Of a stretch of 64,000 nt of DNA, positions 36,545 through 45,376 are shown in pieces (the stretch's first letter is position 1; each line of letters begins with the position of its first letter). Source of the stretch: Oscillatoria sp. FACHB-1407 (GTDB lineage Bacteria > Cyanobacteriota > Cyanobacteriia > Elainellales > Elainellaceae); contig NZ_JACJSA010000004.1 of NCBI RefSeq assembly GCF_014697545.1, positions 186,001 to 250,000 of the forward strand. The letters run 5' to 3'. Both the position numbers and the translations under genes were made by a program. The notes beneath the pieces are model-generated. The model did not search any database. It was not told the DNA's origin and saw nothing but the letters and a program-made list of their open reading frames with translations.

Positions 36545-36727
36545 CTACATTCCCCAAAATTGGTAGGGTGGTTTCATGTAAACAAAGAAAAGTGAATTGG
36601 AGTTTAATTCCCTTAATCTGTCCCCAAATCCCCTAGCTCTGGGGGACTTCAGACCAATTTCCTAAGGGGGGTGAAGCAAAAATTCTTCACTTGTATGAAA
36701 CCATCCTGCTACATTCCCCAAAATTGG
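36545..36727. repeat. Inverted-repeat element flanked by 19-bp direct repeats
   Basis: The direct repeat CTACATTCCCCAAAATTGG occurs at 36545-36563 and 36709-36727. Between them the ends are inverted: GTAGGGTGGTTTCATGTAAA at the left (36563-36582) and GTAGCAGGATGGTTTCATAC as the complement of the right (36712-36693). The interior has a GTCCCC/GGGGAC stem. Confidence 0.6.
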
Positions 36728-36893
36728 GGTCTTTGAGCCTTCGTTAAGGGTCTTGACCCAACCAGAAACCCCCGTACTTGGAACCGATGCGAAGCGTGTC
36801 TGTGGGTGAACCAAAAACACCTTCTACTAGAGGGTTTGGGGGGACTCCCTAATGCCTGGTTTTCACACGCTTGAAACAACCATGCACCCAGAT

Positions 36894-37658
36894 CTACTGC
36901 GTATGCATCAACTGGCGACGACGACCCACCACTAAATGCGGATCAATTTGGATCACGGCTTCTGCCAGAGGCATTGTCCGCAATACATTCTCAAAAACAT
37001 TCACCTGATAAACTCGTTGGTTCGTGATGTCTAGCCCAGTGAGCCATCCACTTTTGGGGTGGTAGGCACCTGTGTCAATATCCAGCCAGCCCTGTCCTTG
37101 GGCGATCGCTCCTGGAATGACGTCGGGCAACGTAAAAGTAATAGTATGCCCGGTGATGATCAGCTTATCGGGGAAGTAGGGTTTTGTCATGCTGTGAAAT
37201 TCTTCCCGAATCCAGCAGTATTCCTGTGGGGTTTGTTCTTCAATCGGCAAGCCGGGGTGAACACCTGCATGAGCCAGCCAAATATCCCCCAAATCAAGGT
37301 GGGTTGGCAGAGTCCGAAACCACTTGATGTCATCTACGAGTTGATCCGGGTCGCCGTAGCTAGAAACGGTTGTTTGTCCACCGCTATACAACCAGGCTTG
37401 CAACGCCGGATGCAGCACTTTGCCTTCGGGCAGGGCATCTAACAACAATTGTTCGTGGTTTCCTAAAAGACAGGGATAGCCCTGTTGACGGACAAAGCTG
37501 ACCACCTGGGAACTTTTGGGGCCTCGATCAATCAAATCACCTAAGAAATAAACCTGGTCGGCAGAGGTGGGGGCGATCGCATCAAGCAACTGCATCAATC
37601 CGTCATAATGACCATGCACATCACCGACAAAAATGCGACGACTACTCATCCCAACCAT
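36894..37658 (-). CDS. Metallophosphoesterase (PPP-type Ser/Thr phosphatase or Ap4A hydrolase-like)
   Basis: The 254-residue protein has the calcineurin-like motifs GDVHG (near residue 12), GDLIDRGP and GNHEQ, plus the metal-binding His in LAHAGVHP and GHTITF. The family dephosphorylates proteins or cleaves dinucleoside polyphosphates with two metal ions; motifs alone do not separate the two. It has no signal peptide. Starting at either of the two nearby ATGs (37658 or 37649) makes little difference. Confidence 0.88.
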   Translation of the reverse strand: MVGMSSRRIFVGDVHGHYDGLMQLLDAIAPTSADQVYFLGDLIDRGPKSSQVVSFVRQQGYPCLLGNHEQLLLDALPEGKVLHPALQAWLYSGGQTTVSSYGDPDQLVDDIKWFRTLPTHLDLGDIWLAHAGVHPGLPIEEQTPQEYCWIREEFHSMTKPYFPDKLIITGHTITFTLPDVIPGAIAQGQGWLDIDTGAYHPKSGWLTGLDITNQRVYQVNVFENVLRTMPLAEAVIQIDPHLVVGRRRQLMHTQ

Positions 37659-37891
37659 TTGAACCTCTTACCGACGTTCCTAACGTTACAGCCAACAGGA
37701 ATATTACAGCATACCCTATCCGGGGGATTACTGACCGTAATACTGAGCTAAAACCTTCATTCCATTATGCCCAATCTCATTGGGGAAGATTACGAAGAAT
37801 CCAGTGAAGATCACAAAGAGACTGTTAGGAATTACCCATTGAAACTGTGAAGTGTATCGGCTGAAACTGTGAAGTTTATTGCCTTCAGAGG

Positions 37892-38602
37892 TTATTGGCT
37901 TAAGGCTCGCAGAAACTCTTGCAACCCGGCTAAAAAACCTTTGCGTGGGGCAGGGCGAGCCGCTTCTGTATCGGTTCCTTGAAAGAGAATGCGCTCCAGG
38001 GTTTCCCCAATCGGTTTTTGTGGCTCTTCGGCAATCAGTTCATAGCCATTCTCGGTCTCCCGCCAAACCTGCCACGGAGAGGGGTAGCAGCGAAACAAGG
38101 CTGCCCCCTCCAAAGGGCGAATGTAATAACACGACTCAAAGGTGTTCAGCAGTCGTTCCCGTAATTGCCGTGCAGCATAGCCAATGCCAATGATGGCGAT
38201 GTCTTCTAGACGAGGGTTTAACAACACGACCGGACGCTGCTGTGCCTCTTCACACAACTGCTCAACCTGAGTCACCTCAACAGAAGACGGCTCAACAAAC
38301 AAAAAAACTTCTTCTTCGGGCTGAATCACCGCCTTCAACTCACCTATGCCACGGATGGCATAGGGCTTTTCACCCCAATCACGCCGTGCGAGTGCTGCCG
38401 AACCCGGATCGGGAAAGAACACCCGAAACCTATCACCCAGGTCTTCAAAAGCAGGAATAAACTGTTCGGCGACAGGCATGATCTTTAACTCTGGAAAGAC
38501 CAGTTCGACCTGGAGGCGGGTTAACCCGTCAGCGATCGCTGCTTTGGTTGCTTCTCTTGCCTGAGCGATCGCGTCATCTAAGTTTTGAGGAAGTTGAGTC
38601 AT
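37892..38602 (-). CDS. DUF1995 family protein
   Basis: From the ATG at 38602 the product is 236 residues, MTQLPQNLDDAIAQAREATK. It contains LQVELVFPELKIMPVAEQF, FFPDPGSAALARRDWG and RPVVLLNPRLEDIAIIGIGY, a pattern found in DUF1995 proteins of cyanobacteria and chloroplasts. Plant members (for example LPA3) assist photosystem II assembly, but the cyanobacterial role is not established. A longer open frame upstream has no conserved content. Confidence 0.85.
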   Translation of the reverse strand: MTQLPQNLDDAIAQAREATKAAIADGLTRLQVELVFPELKIMPVAEQFIPAFEDLGDRFRVFFPDPGSAALARRDWGEKPYAIRGIGELKAVIQPEEEVFLFVEPSSVEVTQVEQLCEEAQQRPVVLLNPRLEDIAIIGIGYAARQLRERLLNTFESCYYIRPLEGAALFRCYPSPWQVWRETENGYELIAEEPQKPIGETLERILFQGTDTEAARPAPRKGFLAGLQEFLRALSQ

Positions 38603-38701
38603 AACAGTGTGGCGGTAGCCGTCGGTGATCAATGGGTAATCGGTGGGCGTGTGGATAAGGTGATGGGTCAATCGGTCGGCGGGTGAATGGGAGACACGCC
38701 T

Positions 38702-39226
38702 TTACTTTTCGCGTGGTTGGGTTGGGTCAACGTAACCCTGAAGGTTTTCAGGATTTAGCTCTTTAAGAATGCGGCTTGCCTGATTGGTCACGTTAGGAGC
38801 ACCTTTCACCACCACCAGATATTTTCCCTGCTTTAAGCGATTGCGATAGGGCAATGCATCGCCACTGCCAAACGCAATCCCGCTACCGCCTCCAATAAAG
38901 AGACTGCCCATACCTCCGGCGATCGCCCCAAAAACGCCTCCGATCAAATGGTTGCCCAGCACACCCGCCCAGGGAAACAGCTCAATTTGGGTCAGTTCAT
39001 TAAAGACATACCCTGCAATAAATCCAAATGGCACTAACCAATAGGACATCAATTGGGCTTGTTTACGGGCTTGTTGACTGGGGTCGATGAAACCGAATTC
39101 ATCTGCGGTCTGATACCCTTTGCCCAAAATGCTGATCTTATCCAACGGCAAGCCCGCCTTTTCGAGGGCAGTATAGGCTGCCTCGGCTTGAATCCGATCT
39201 GGCAAAACAGCAATCACATAGTTCAT
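38702..39226 (-). CDS. Glycine-zipper membrane protein, conserved in cyanobacteria
   Basis: The product (174 residues from the ATG at 39226) begins MNYVIAVLPDRIQAEAAYTA, resembling the small ferredoxin-like opening of stress proteins of the YflT/GsiB type. Two hydrophobic stretches follow, SYWLVPFGFIAGYVF and the glycine-rich LIGGVFGAIAGGMGSLFIGG. The end (YLVVVKGAPNVTNQASRIL) repeats the alpha/beta style of the start. Function is unknown. It lies 99 bp upstream of the DUF1995 gene on the same strand. Confidence 0.75.
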   Translation of the reverse strand: MNYVIAVLPDRIQAEAAYTALEKAGLPLDKISILGKGYQTADEFGFIDPSQQARKQAQLMSYWLVPFGFIAGYVFNELTQIELFPWAGVLGNHLIGGVFGAIAGGMGSLFIGGGSGIAFGSGDALPYRNRLKQGKYLVVVKGAPNVTNQASRILKELNPENLQGYVDPTQPREK

Positions 39227-39316
39227 AGCTGAATTAGCGGTAGAACCCAAACGAAACATTACTATTTCATTATCAGATCGGGTGGAGCATTCAGGTCATG
39301 ATCTTGAGCAAAGCTC

Positions 39317-40015
39317 CTATTCCAGTTTCACCACATCCCGTAGACCCATCCAGTTGTGTTGGCGTACCCCCCAAGACACAATGACGATCAGGAGAAGGAA
39401 CGCGACCAACAAACCAATACCGATGGGAACGCCAAACTTGAAGGTTGACCCCATGTAGGTCAAAAAGAAAGTTCCAGGGATTGTTCCCAAAATCGTGGCA
39501 CTGGCATAAATCGGCAGGGACAGACCACTGATGCCCGCCCCATAACTCATCAAGTCAAACGGCAACACCGGGAAGAGGTGGCTAATAAACATCACCCATC
39601 CCAGATAGATCTCGCCGCGATGGGTTGAGAGATAGATGATTTTTCCGGTGAGTGCCTGGACGGTCGATCGCCCCAAGGTACGTCCTATAAAATAGGCGAG
39701 CAAACTGCCCGCCGAAATGCCAATGATGGCATAGATTGCTGCTGGGACAGCCCCCCAAACGGCACCTGCGGTCATAGTCAGGGGTGTGCCTGGAATCGGA
39801 CTCACGACTACCGCCAACGCAGAAACCCCAATAAAAATCAAAACCCCAACCCAACCCATTGACTGGATGAGTTGTACGAACCGAGTTGGTTCAAAATCGC
39901 CGATCTTGAAATGGGTCAACAACCACCAACCAAGACCCAAACATGCCAAAAGAACAAGCAGAGCAATGAGATTTTGAAGACTCAAGATAGCCTTTAACCG
40001 CTTTGATTTACGCAT
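39317..40015 (-). CDS. TVP38/TMEM64 (DedA-like) membrane protein
   Basis: The 232-residue protein has about six hydrophobic segments. The family core is VVSPIPGTPLTMTAGAVWG, then IGISAGSLLAYFIGRTLGRS, HLFPVLPFDLMSYGAGIS and GTIPGTFFLTYMG. The conserved polar residues in the re-entrant loops (P-G-T-P, F-R-T/GR-x-LG) are present. TVP38/DedA proteins are lipid scramblase or transporter candidates in the plasma membrane. Specific substrate is unknown. Confidence 0.88.
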   Translation of the reverse strand: MRKSKRLKAILSLQNLIALLVLLACLGLGWWLLTHFKIGDFEPTRFVQLIQSMGWVGVLIFIGVSALAVVVSPIPGTPLTMTAGAVWGAVPAAIYAIIGISAGSLLAYFIGRTLGRSTVQALTGKIIYLSTHRGEIYLGWVMFISHLFPVLPFDLMSYGAGISGLSLPIYASATILGTIPGTFFLTYMGSTFKFGVPIGIGLLVAFLLLIVIVSWGVRQHNWMGLRDVVKLE

Positions 40016-40201
40016 AGAGGATTTGTCTTAGTCGGTTGGAGATGGCAATATAATGTGTTGTTCGTCTTGCTCCCGGTTGATCGCCAGGAGTCCAGTTTGA
40101 AAGAATAACTGCTGCTTTACACGGATCAGAGCAAAACCTCTGAGGCGTTTCCAGGTGAAGCCTGAGAAACGAGGAGTCAGGGGTCAGACGGTTTCCCTCA
40201 A

Positions 40202-40825
40202 TCACCGAGAAAAAATAGTTAATACAACTGAACCTAATAGATGGTGATGCCCTAAACAGGTTAATCCTGCATCTTGCCCAAGGGTTGCTCGATGAGCGGG
40301 ACTATACAGGCAAATGCCACCCGGAGAAATAGGCAGTTGTTGAGATGCTACCCAAGGGGGCGCGATTGGGTCAACCCAGTAAAAGGATGCCCGCGATCGC
40401 AACACTCTTGCCACTTCCGCTAACACGCTTTGAGGGTTAGGGTAATGCAAGAAACTCAGCGTACTAAAAACTCCATCAAGCTGCTCAGTTGCAAACGGCA
40501 GTCCCTCCGCATTCCCTTGAATATATAGGAGACGGGGATGATGCCGATTTTGCCGACGTGCCTGACGGAGCATCTGAGCCGAAAAATCTAGCCCAATACC
40601 TCTCATTGTAGGAAAAGCATTTGCCAGACGGTTCAGTAATTGCCCTGTTCCACAGCCCATATCGAGAACGGTTGCCCGTTCTGGAAGGGCAACAAATTCC
40701 AGTAGCCGCAGGTGAATAGCCTGATAAGCTACGGATGGCAAAAGCCAGTCATAGGTTAGTGCCCACTGGTCAAAAAGCTGTTGCTTTGAACCAAAGATCA
40801 GGTCTGCGAGTTGATGAAAAACCAT
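40202..40825 (-). CDS. Class I SAM-dependent methyltransferase
   Basis: The 207-residue protein has motif I ATVLDMGCGTGQLLNRLA, then IGLDFSAQMLRQARRQ (acidic residue for the ribose), GNAEGLPFATEQLDGVFST (motif II) and LAEVARVLRSRASFYWVDP (post-II). It belongs to the Methyltransf_11/UbiE-like group. Substrate is unknown and the C-terminus is short. It is monocistronic as far as spacing shows. Confidence 0.85.
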   Translation of the reverse strand: MVFHQLADLIFGSKQQLFDQWALTYDWLLPSVAYQAIHLRLLEFVALPERATVLDMGCGTGQLLNRLANAFPTMRGIGLDFSAQMLRQARRQNRHHPRLLYIQGNAEGLPFATEQLDGVFSTLSFLHYPNPQSVLAEVARVLRSRASFYWVDPIAPPWVASQQLPISPGGICLYSPAHRATLGQDAGLTCLGHHHLLGSVVLTIFSR

Positions 40826-40875
40826 ATTGGACAGAGAGAAACGCTCTGCCCATCAATTTTTAACTTTTTTGAAGT

Positions 40876-41586
40876 TTATTGGTACGACCTATCAGGTGAA
40901 TTTGAGTTAAATAGCCCAAGCAGTGGACCGAGGATGGCACCAAAGACAAACCCTCCTGCGTGCGCCCAGTAAGCGACTCCACCGCTCTCCATGCCGACGT
41001 TGGTTGCCGGTCCCAGGCTGACGATTCCGTAAAACGCCTGTTGCACAAACCAAAAGCCCAGGAAGAAAATTGCCGGAATGCGAAAGGTGGTTAGCAAAAT
41101 CCCCAATGGAATTAGAGTTAAAATTCGGGCTTGCGGGAAACGAAGGATGTAAGCCCCCATGACTCCGGCGATCGCCCCACTGGCTCCCAAGGATGGAATG
41201 TCAGACCCGGAGGAGAAAAACCACTGTGCCAGAGCCGCTAAAGCCCCACATGCTAGATAAAAGATCAGATATTTGACGTGACCGAGACGATCTTCGACGT
41301 TGTTACCAAAGATCCAGAGAAACAGCATGTTACCCGCAACATGGAGAAACCCAGCATGGAGAAACTGAGATGAAAAGAGGGTCGTCCATTCTAACGGGTT
41401 GCCTCTCCCCTCAAAACTTGCCGTTAATTCTCGCGGCACAACTGCCCACACGCGAAAAAACTGTTCGAGCTCCCCAGGCTGTTGCAGCATCAATTCATAT
41501 ATAAAAACGATGACATTAATAGCAATTAATGCGTACGTAACATAGGGGGTAATCGTCGTAGGATTGTCATCTCTTAGAGGAACCAC
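40876..41586 (-). CDS. Rhomboid-family intramembrane serine protease
   Basis: Rhomboids cut transmembrane substrates within the membrane using a Ser-His dyad. The Ser lies in SLGASGAIAGVMGAY (GxSG) and the His in AYWAHAGGFVFGAILG; FLHAGFLHVAGNMLFLWIFG supplies the HxxxN of helix 2. Six to seven hydrophobic segments are visible. The best start is GTG at 41586 (GGAG 8 nt upstream; product MVPLRDDNPTTITPYVTY, 236 residues). A TTG at 41667 would add 27 residues ahead of the conserved VPLRDDNP. Confidence 0.9.
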   Translation of the reverse strand: MVPLRDDNPTTITPYVTYALIAINVIVFIYELMLQQPGELEQFFRVWAVVPRELTASFEGRGNPLEWTTLFSSQFLHAGFLHVAGNMLFLWIFGNNVEDRLGHVKYLIFYLACGALAALAQWFFSSGSDIPSLGASGAIAGVMGAYILRFPQARILTLIPLGILLTTFRIPAIFFLGFWFVQQAFYGIVSLGPATNVGMESGGVAYWAHAGGFVFGAILGPLLGLFNSNSPDRSYQ

Positions 41587-41682
41587 AGACGCTTCTCCTG
41601 AGTGGTCTACATTCGTAGAATATCGCACCTCTAAAGTAGGAGTTTCACCCTTACGGACGGTTCTCAATAAGATACTTAAATC

Positions 41683-41751
41683 AAGAGAGGCAGCCTATCT
41701 AAAGCACAACCTGGGTTAGCCCCATCACGCTTCAGATAAATTGCCTCTCTT
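41683..41751. other. Long imperfect stem-loop between petE and the rhomboid gene
   Basis: AAGAGAGGCA (41683-41692) pairs with TGCCTCTCTT (41742-41751), and the inner AGATA/TATCT and GCTT/AAGC segments extend the stem to about 20 pairs. The loop region contains a smaller GGGTTAGCCCC stem. A second hairpin, GACTACT/AGTAGTC, lies at 41761-41795. On the minus strand both follow petE, so they may be its terminator or a processed 3' UTR; a small structured RNA is an alternative. Confidence 0.5.
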
Positions 41752-41871
41752 AAATAGGTTGACTACTGAGAAGGAGGTTAGCCAACAAAGTAGTCAGTGC
41801 TGAAGAGTATCAAAGTACAATCCCCACAGTGGCGGAGTTAAAGAACCTCGGACTGGGGCGATCGCCTCTGA

Positions 41872-42291
41872 TTAACCTTCAACGGTGATTTTGCCAACCA
41901 TACCTGCACCCCGGTGAGGAGCACAGAAATAGCTGTAAGTTCCAGTGGGCATGTCTGCGGAGAAGGTCACCTCAAACGACTCACCGGGGGAGAACATCAA
42001 CTGTTCGTGGGAAATCTTAGATGCCAATTCTTTGCTGGCAGTTGGGATTTGTTTGTCATCAAAGACAATGTTATGGGGGGGGAGTTTGTTGTTGACCCAT
42101 TTAACGGTGTCACCAACATGAACGGTTACGTTGGAGGGTTCAAACGCCAACATACCGCTGTCAGCACCCATCTTGACTGTAAAAGTCTCAGCCGCCGCAG
42201 GTGAAACTGCCACCATTAAGCTGCCAATGACCAACACCATCGTCAACAGGGCGAGACTTAAACTCCGTGAAACTCTAGCAATCAATTTCAT
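41872..42291 (-). CDS. petE: Plastocyanin precursor
   Basis: Plastocyanin carries electrons in the thylakoid lumen from cytochrome b6f to photosystem I (or to cytochrome oxidase). The 139-residue precursor has a signal peptide ending in SPAAA and a mature part of 105 residues starting ETFTVKMG. The four copper ligands are His73 (PPHN), Cys123, His126 and Met131 ([11 protein letters not shown]). The gene is third after psbV and psbV2, with 129 bp before it, enough for its own copper-responsive promoter. Confidence 0.96.
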   Translation of the reverse strand: MKLIARVSRSLSLALLTMVLVIGSLMVAVSPAAAETFTVKMGADSGMLAFEPSNVTVHVGDTVKWVNNKLPPHNIVFDDKQIPTASKELASKISHEQLMFSPGESFEVTFSADMPTGTYSYFCAPHRGAGMVGKITVEG

Positions 42292-42420
42292 GGTTACCTC
42301 GGAAGGTTTAAGTTGAATTCGTCATTCAAGTAGAATTCTAGCCTGAATGGCTAAACTTCTAAACTTTCAATCACCTGCAAAATTTGACAATTGCCTAAAA
42401 AGCAGGGTGTTTAGAACGGC

Positions 42421-42915
42421 TCAAAACTCCATTCCACCCCAACCCGGTGCTTTTTGAGCGGCTCTTAAAATAAAAGCCGCAAGATGCTCAACCTGAGCTT
42501 GAGACATCCAGCTTTCAGGAATGTCGCGACAGGAAAAGGATTCCTCAGTGCCATCGTAGGTCATGGGTTGTCGCATGAAAGCCACCAGGGGAGCGATCGC
42601 ATCCCGAGGAGGAGTTGCATGACGCAGTGCCTCCAGCGACAGGGGCACCGTTGGGTCAGGCAACGTTGCACCCCCAGCATGGCAATTTTTGCAATTTGCC
42701 TCAAACAAGCGTTTGCCCTCCGACAAATCTGCCGCTGAAAACAAGCCAGTCTTGCTCTCATCCAACGAAAGTTCGACTGGCTCACTTGCGTCCAAATATC
42801 GGAGCACATAGCTATCTAAAGAAACTGCCTGAGCAGGCGAGGCAAGAGCCAGCACGCTCAGGCATACAACAAAACAAATCTGTAGAAAGCACCGAAATGC
42901 AATGGGAAACCGCAT
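42421..42915 (-). CDS. psbV2: Cytochrome c-550-like protein PsbV2
   Basis: The 164-residue precursor has a signal peptide (to AQA, residue 30) and a PsbV-like fold with haem motif CKNCH (75-79) and ATPPRDAIAPLVAFMRQPMTYDG, nearly the same as in PsbV. The sixth haem ligand of PsbV, a His, is replaced by Cys129 (ESFSCRDIP). That His/Cys ligation is known from PsbV2 of Thermosynechococcus, a lumenal cytochrome of uncertain role able to stand in partly for PsbV. The gene lies 42 bp after psbV, so cotranscription is likely. Confidence 0.92.
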   Translation of the reverse strand: MRFPIAFRCFLQICFVVCLSVLALASPAQAVSLDSYVLRYLDASEPVELSLDESKTGLFSAADLSEGKRLFEANCKNCHAGGATLPDPTVPLSLEALRHATPPRDAIAPLVAFMRQPMTYDGTEESFSCRDIPESWMSQAQVEHLAAFILRAAQKAPGWGGMEF

Positions 42916-42957
42916 GGGTCACAAGGGGTTAGTCAAATAGACAGTCAGGAGTCGATC

Positions 42958-43449
42958 TTAGTAGTAGATCTTGCCACCGCCCCATTTTTCACCCACAACT
43001 TTAGGTTGCAGCAGGATATGTCCTGCAATGTCCCGCAGGTTGTCTTCAGTGAGGTTTCTCATCTTGGGGAAGATGTCTGTACTTTGGGTGCTGGGGTGCA
43101 ATTCAGCGATCGGCTCTAGCCCGTCGTAGGTGGTGGGGTCATGCATATAGTCCACCAGGCTAGCGATGCTGTCACGGGGAGGAGTTGCACCTGCCAAAGC
43201 TTCTGGATCAAGCCCGACGTTAGGATCGGTTTTTGTGATCCCACCTACGTGACATTGACCACAAGCATAGTTAAACAGGCGTTTTCCTTCTGACACCTGT
43301 TTCAAGCTTAAAACAACGGTATCCCCCGACTCGTTTAGCTTGACTGTCCGAGTAGCTTCGTCAAGCTCCGCTGCTGCCGCAGTTCCTACAAACATCTGAA
43401 GAACAAAGATGATGGTGACTACAGCGAGCCAAATAGATTTCTTAAGCAC
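42958..43449 (-). CDS. psbV: Photosystem II cytochrome c-550
   Basis: PsbV is an extrinsic lumenal subunit that stabilises the oxygen-evolving manganese cluster of photosystem II. The 163-residue precursor has a 26-residue signal peptide and a 137-residue mature protein. Haem is bound by CGQCH (63-67); the axial ligands are His67 and His118, which are mature His41 and His92, exactly the canonical positions. The C-terminus GGGKIYY is typical. It heads the psbV-psbV2-petE cluster. Confidence 0.97.
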   Translation of the reverse strand: MLKKSIWLAVVTIIFVLQMFVGTAAAAELDEATRTVKLNESGDTVVLSLKQVSEGKRLFNYACGQCHVGGITKTDPNVGLDPEALAGATPPRDSIASLVDYMHDPTTYDGLEPIAELHPSTQSTDIFPKMRNLTEDNLRDIAGHILLQPKVVGEKWGGGKIYY

Positions 43450-44210
43450 AAATGGTTCTCCTTAAAATACGTACCTCAGTCATCAGGATTTCAACACAGC
43501 AAGCTCAATCTTCTTTAGCTTCGGCATACCAGCCTATTGCTTCTGCCACTTGTTGCCTTCGAGACAACCCGATGAACTAGCAAACATCTGGTACAGACCG
43601 AATTGGCATCATGATGTCAAAGCCTTCACTCTAGATGAATCAGGCCAGTTTTTAATGAGACAAGCCTCTAGCAGAACTAGAATTTTGTCTTTGAACAATA
43701 ATTTGAGTCATAATTGCCTTGACATCTTGAATATCGAGAAAGCCCGCAGTTTTGCAGATCATCGGAAACCCCTATAGAAAAGGATTGTTTTCCGGATTTT
43801 AGGAGACAATCCTAGTACATAAATGATCCGCAGATCTACAGAACCTAAAGTGGCTAGTCGTTGATAAGGCAGAATTGAACTGTTCTAATTCAATATCATG
43901 CCACTGAACGGGTTCATTCCCAAGGCAGTTTTAATGCAAATCCCATTGGCTTCTACTCTTGCCAGGAAGATGTCGGATTGACACAATATTGAGTAATCCC
44001 CTGTTCTGGAACGAACCGTAAAGGAGGCAATAGATTCGGGGTGATTGTGGGAATACTGCTTTATAAAGTAGAAACGGGTCAAGGTGCTGTTTAGTTATGG
44101 TTCCAGCCCGATCGCCGCTCATCCGATGCGCTGGGTCGTCAGTGTAGCAATGGAGACGCAGGTCGCATCTGCCATCTCGTCCAAGATAACCAGGGGTTAG
44201 GTAAAGAGTT
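43450..44210. other. Gene-free spacer upstream of psbV
   Basis: About 760 bp separate psbV from the divergent CheY-like gene. No tRNA, strong hairpin or credible small gene is visible; a 75-codon frame at 43550-43777 has no ribosome binding site or family signature. Both promoters should be here. Confidence 0.5.
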
Positions 44211-44582
44211 ATGAGTACGGTTTTGATTGTGGATGACAGCCAGACGTTGAGGCAAATGCTCTCAGACTTGCTGCAAAAGAATGGAATTAAGGTCGTTGAG
44301 GCAACAAACGGAATTGAGGCGAAGGAGCAAATTCGGGCGAGTGTGCCTGATCTCGTAATTACTGACCTGATCATGCCCCAGATGAACGGCTATGAGCTTT
44401 GCCGATGGATTAAGAATGAGCCAACCACTCAAAATCTACCTGTTCTGATCTGCTCAACCAAGAGTGAGGAGTTCGATCGCTATTGGGGGATGAAGCAAGG
44501 GGCAGACGCTTACATTACTAAACCCTTTCATCCGCCTGAGTTGATCAAAACCGTAAAGCAACTCCTGCGAGATGCGCATTGA
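44211..44582 (+). CDS. Single-domain response regulator (CheY/PilH-like)
   Basis: The 123-residue protein is a bare receiver domain: acidic pocket VDDSQ, phosphoacceptor Asp in LVITDLIMPQMNGYELC, Ser/Thr in LICSTKS and Lys in YITKPFHP. The text SQTLRQMLSDLLQ resembles regulators of the PilG/PilH type that work with type IV pilus chemotaxis systems. No kinase or chemoreceptor gene is adjacent, so its partner is unknown. GTAAAGAG upstream of the ATG gives only a moderate ribosome binding site. Confidence 0.9.
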   Translation: MSTVLIVDDSQTLRQMLSDLLQKNGIKVVEATNGIEAKEQIRASVPDLVITDLIMPQMNGYELCRWIKNEPTTQNLPVLICSTKSEEFDRYWGMKQGADAYITKPFHPPELIKTVKQLLRDAH

Positions 44583-44766
44583 GCCATAACGATGACCCCA
44601 GAAATAGTTAACAATTTTAGGGATGAGATAAAAACCTCTAATCAAATTGCTTTTATTGATAGTGAAAGCTGTGTAACGGTGTAAGTAATCTGGAAGTATG
44701 TAAGCCGAATTTGAGTAAGATGAGTGCAGCGATCGCTGACTTAAAACTCTATAAGCCATTAACCTC

Positions 44767-45198
44767 GTGACTTATCGCAATCCGATTCCTACGGTTGACA
44801 TCATCATCGAGATGATGGATCGCCCTTATCGCCCCATAGTCTTGATCGAACGGTTGAACGCTCCGCTAGGTTGGGCGATTCCTGGAGGGTTTGTGGATTA
44901 CGGTGAATCGGTCGAAACTGCCGCTGTACGGGAAGCAGAAGAAGAAACGGGATTACACGTTAAGTTGATCGAACAGTTCCAGGTGTATTCTGATCCGGAG
45001 CGTGATCCCCGACAACACACCATTAGCATTGTGTTTCTGGCAACAGCGAAGGGACAACCCAAAGCCCAGGACGATGCCAAGGATGTCAAGATTTTTGAGC
45101 TGTGGCAGATTCCCAATAACCTATGTTTTGACCACGATCGCATTTTGCGGGATTACCGATATTATCGGGATCATGGTTTAAGACCCCGATTGGCGTGA
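44767..45198 (+). CDS. NUDIX hydrolase
   Basis: The 143-residue protein (GTG start) contains a complete Nudix box, [20 protein letters not shown] then ETGL, matching GX5EX7REUXEEXGU. The family hydrolyses nucleoside diphosphate derivatives such as ADP-ribose or oxidised nucleotides with magnesium. The segment [20 protein letters not shown] resembles ADP-ribose pyrophosphatase-like members in cyanobacteria, but the substrate cannot be fixed. It stands alone. Confidence 0.87.
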   Translation: MTYRNPIPTVDIIIEMMDRPYRPIVLIERLNAPLGWAIPGGFVDYGESVETAAVREAEEETGLHVKLIEQFQVYSDPERDPRQHTISIVFLATAKGQPKAQDDAKDVKIFELWQIPNNLCFDHDRILRDYRYYRDHGLRPRLA

Positions 45199-45300
45199 GG
45201 ACACTTGGTCGTCGGTATTGATGTGATGGGCACTTTGGGTCTGGCGATTTTTGCCCTGGCGGCTGAAGTCACGGCTATCAAACAAAGTCCGCCAACTTAG

Positions 45301-45325
45301 CCCATTCCCCATTCCCTACTCCCCC
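45301..45325. repeat. STRR-type heptamer run (inverted GGGAATG units)
   Basis: CCCATTCCCCATTCCCTACT then CCCCC is the reverse complement of the GGGAATG/GGGAGTA units at 13025 and 15429. It lies between the NUDIX gene and ridA. Confidence 0.6.
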
Positions 45326-45376
45326 TTATCTAGAGACTGGTAGGATTGAGTAGCGAAAAAGTTACGGTCGGAAGTT

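Larger units (their letters stand above)
36292..36893. other. Repeat-filled spacer
   Basis: About 600 bp between convergent genes hold repeat B copy 2 (36295-36398), a partial MITE-like repeat A (36411-36500) and a 19-bp direct repeat flanking an inverted-repeat-bounded segment (36545-36727). No gene is credible. Confidence 0.75.

Noticed and set aside
41587-41667. TTG start adding 27 residues to the rhomboid protease
   Set aside because: The GTG at 41586 has a GGAG site at proper distance and directly precedes the conserved VPLRDDNP start.
43550-43777. 75-codon frame upstream of psbV
   Set aside because: No ribosome binding site, composition not typical of protein in this genome, no family.
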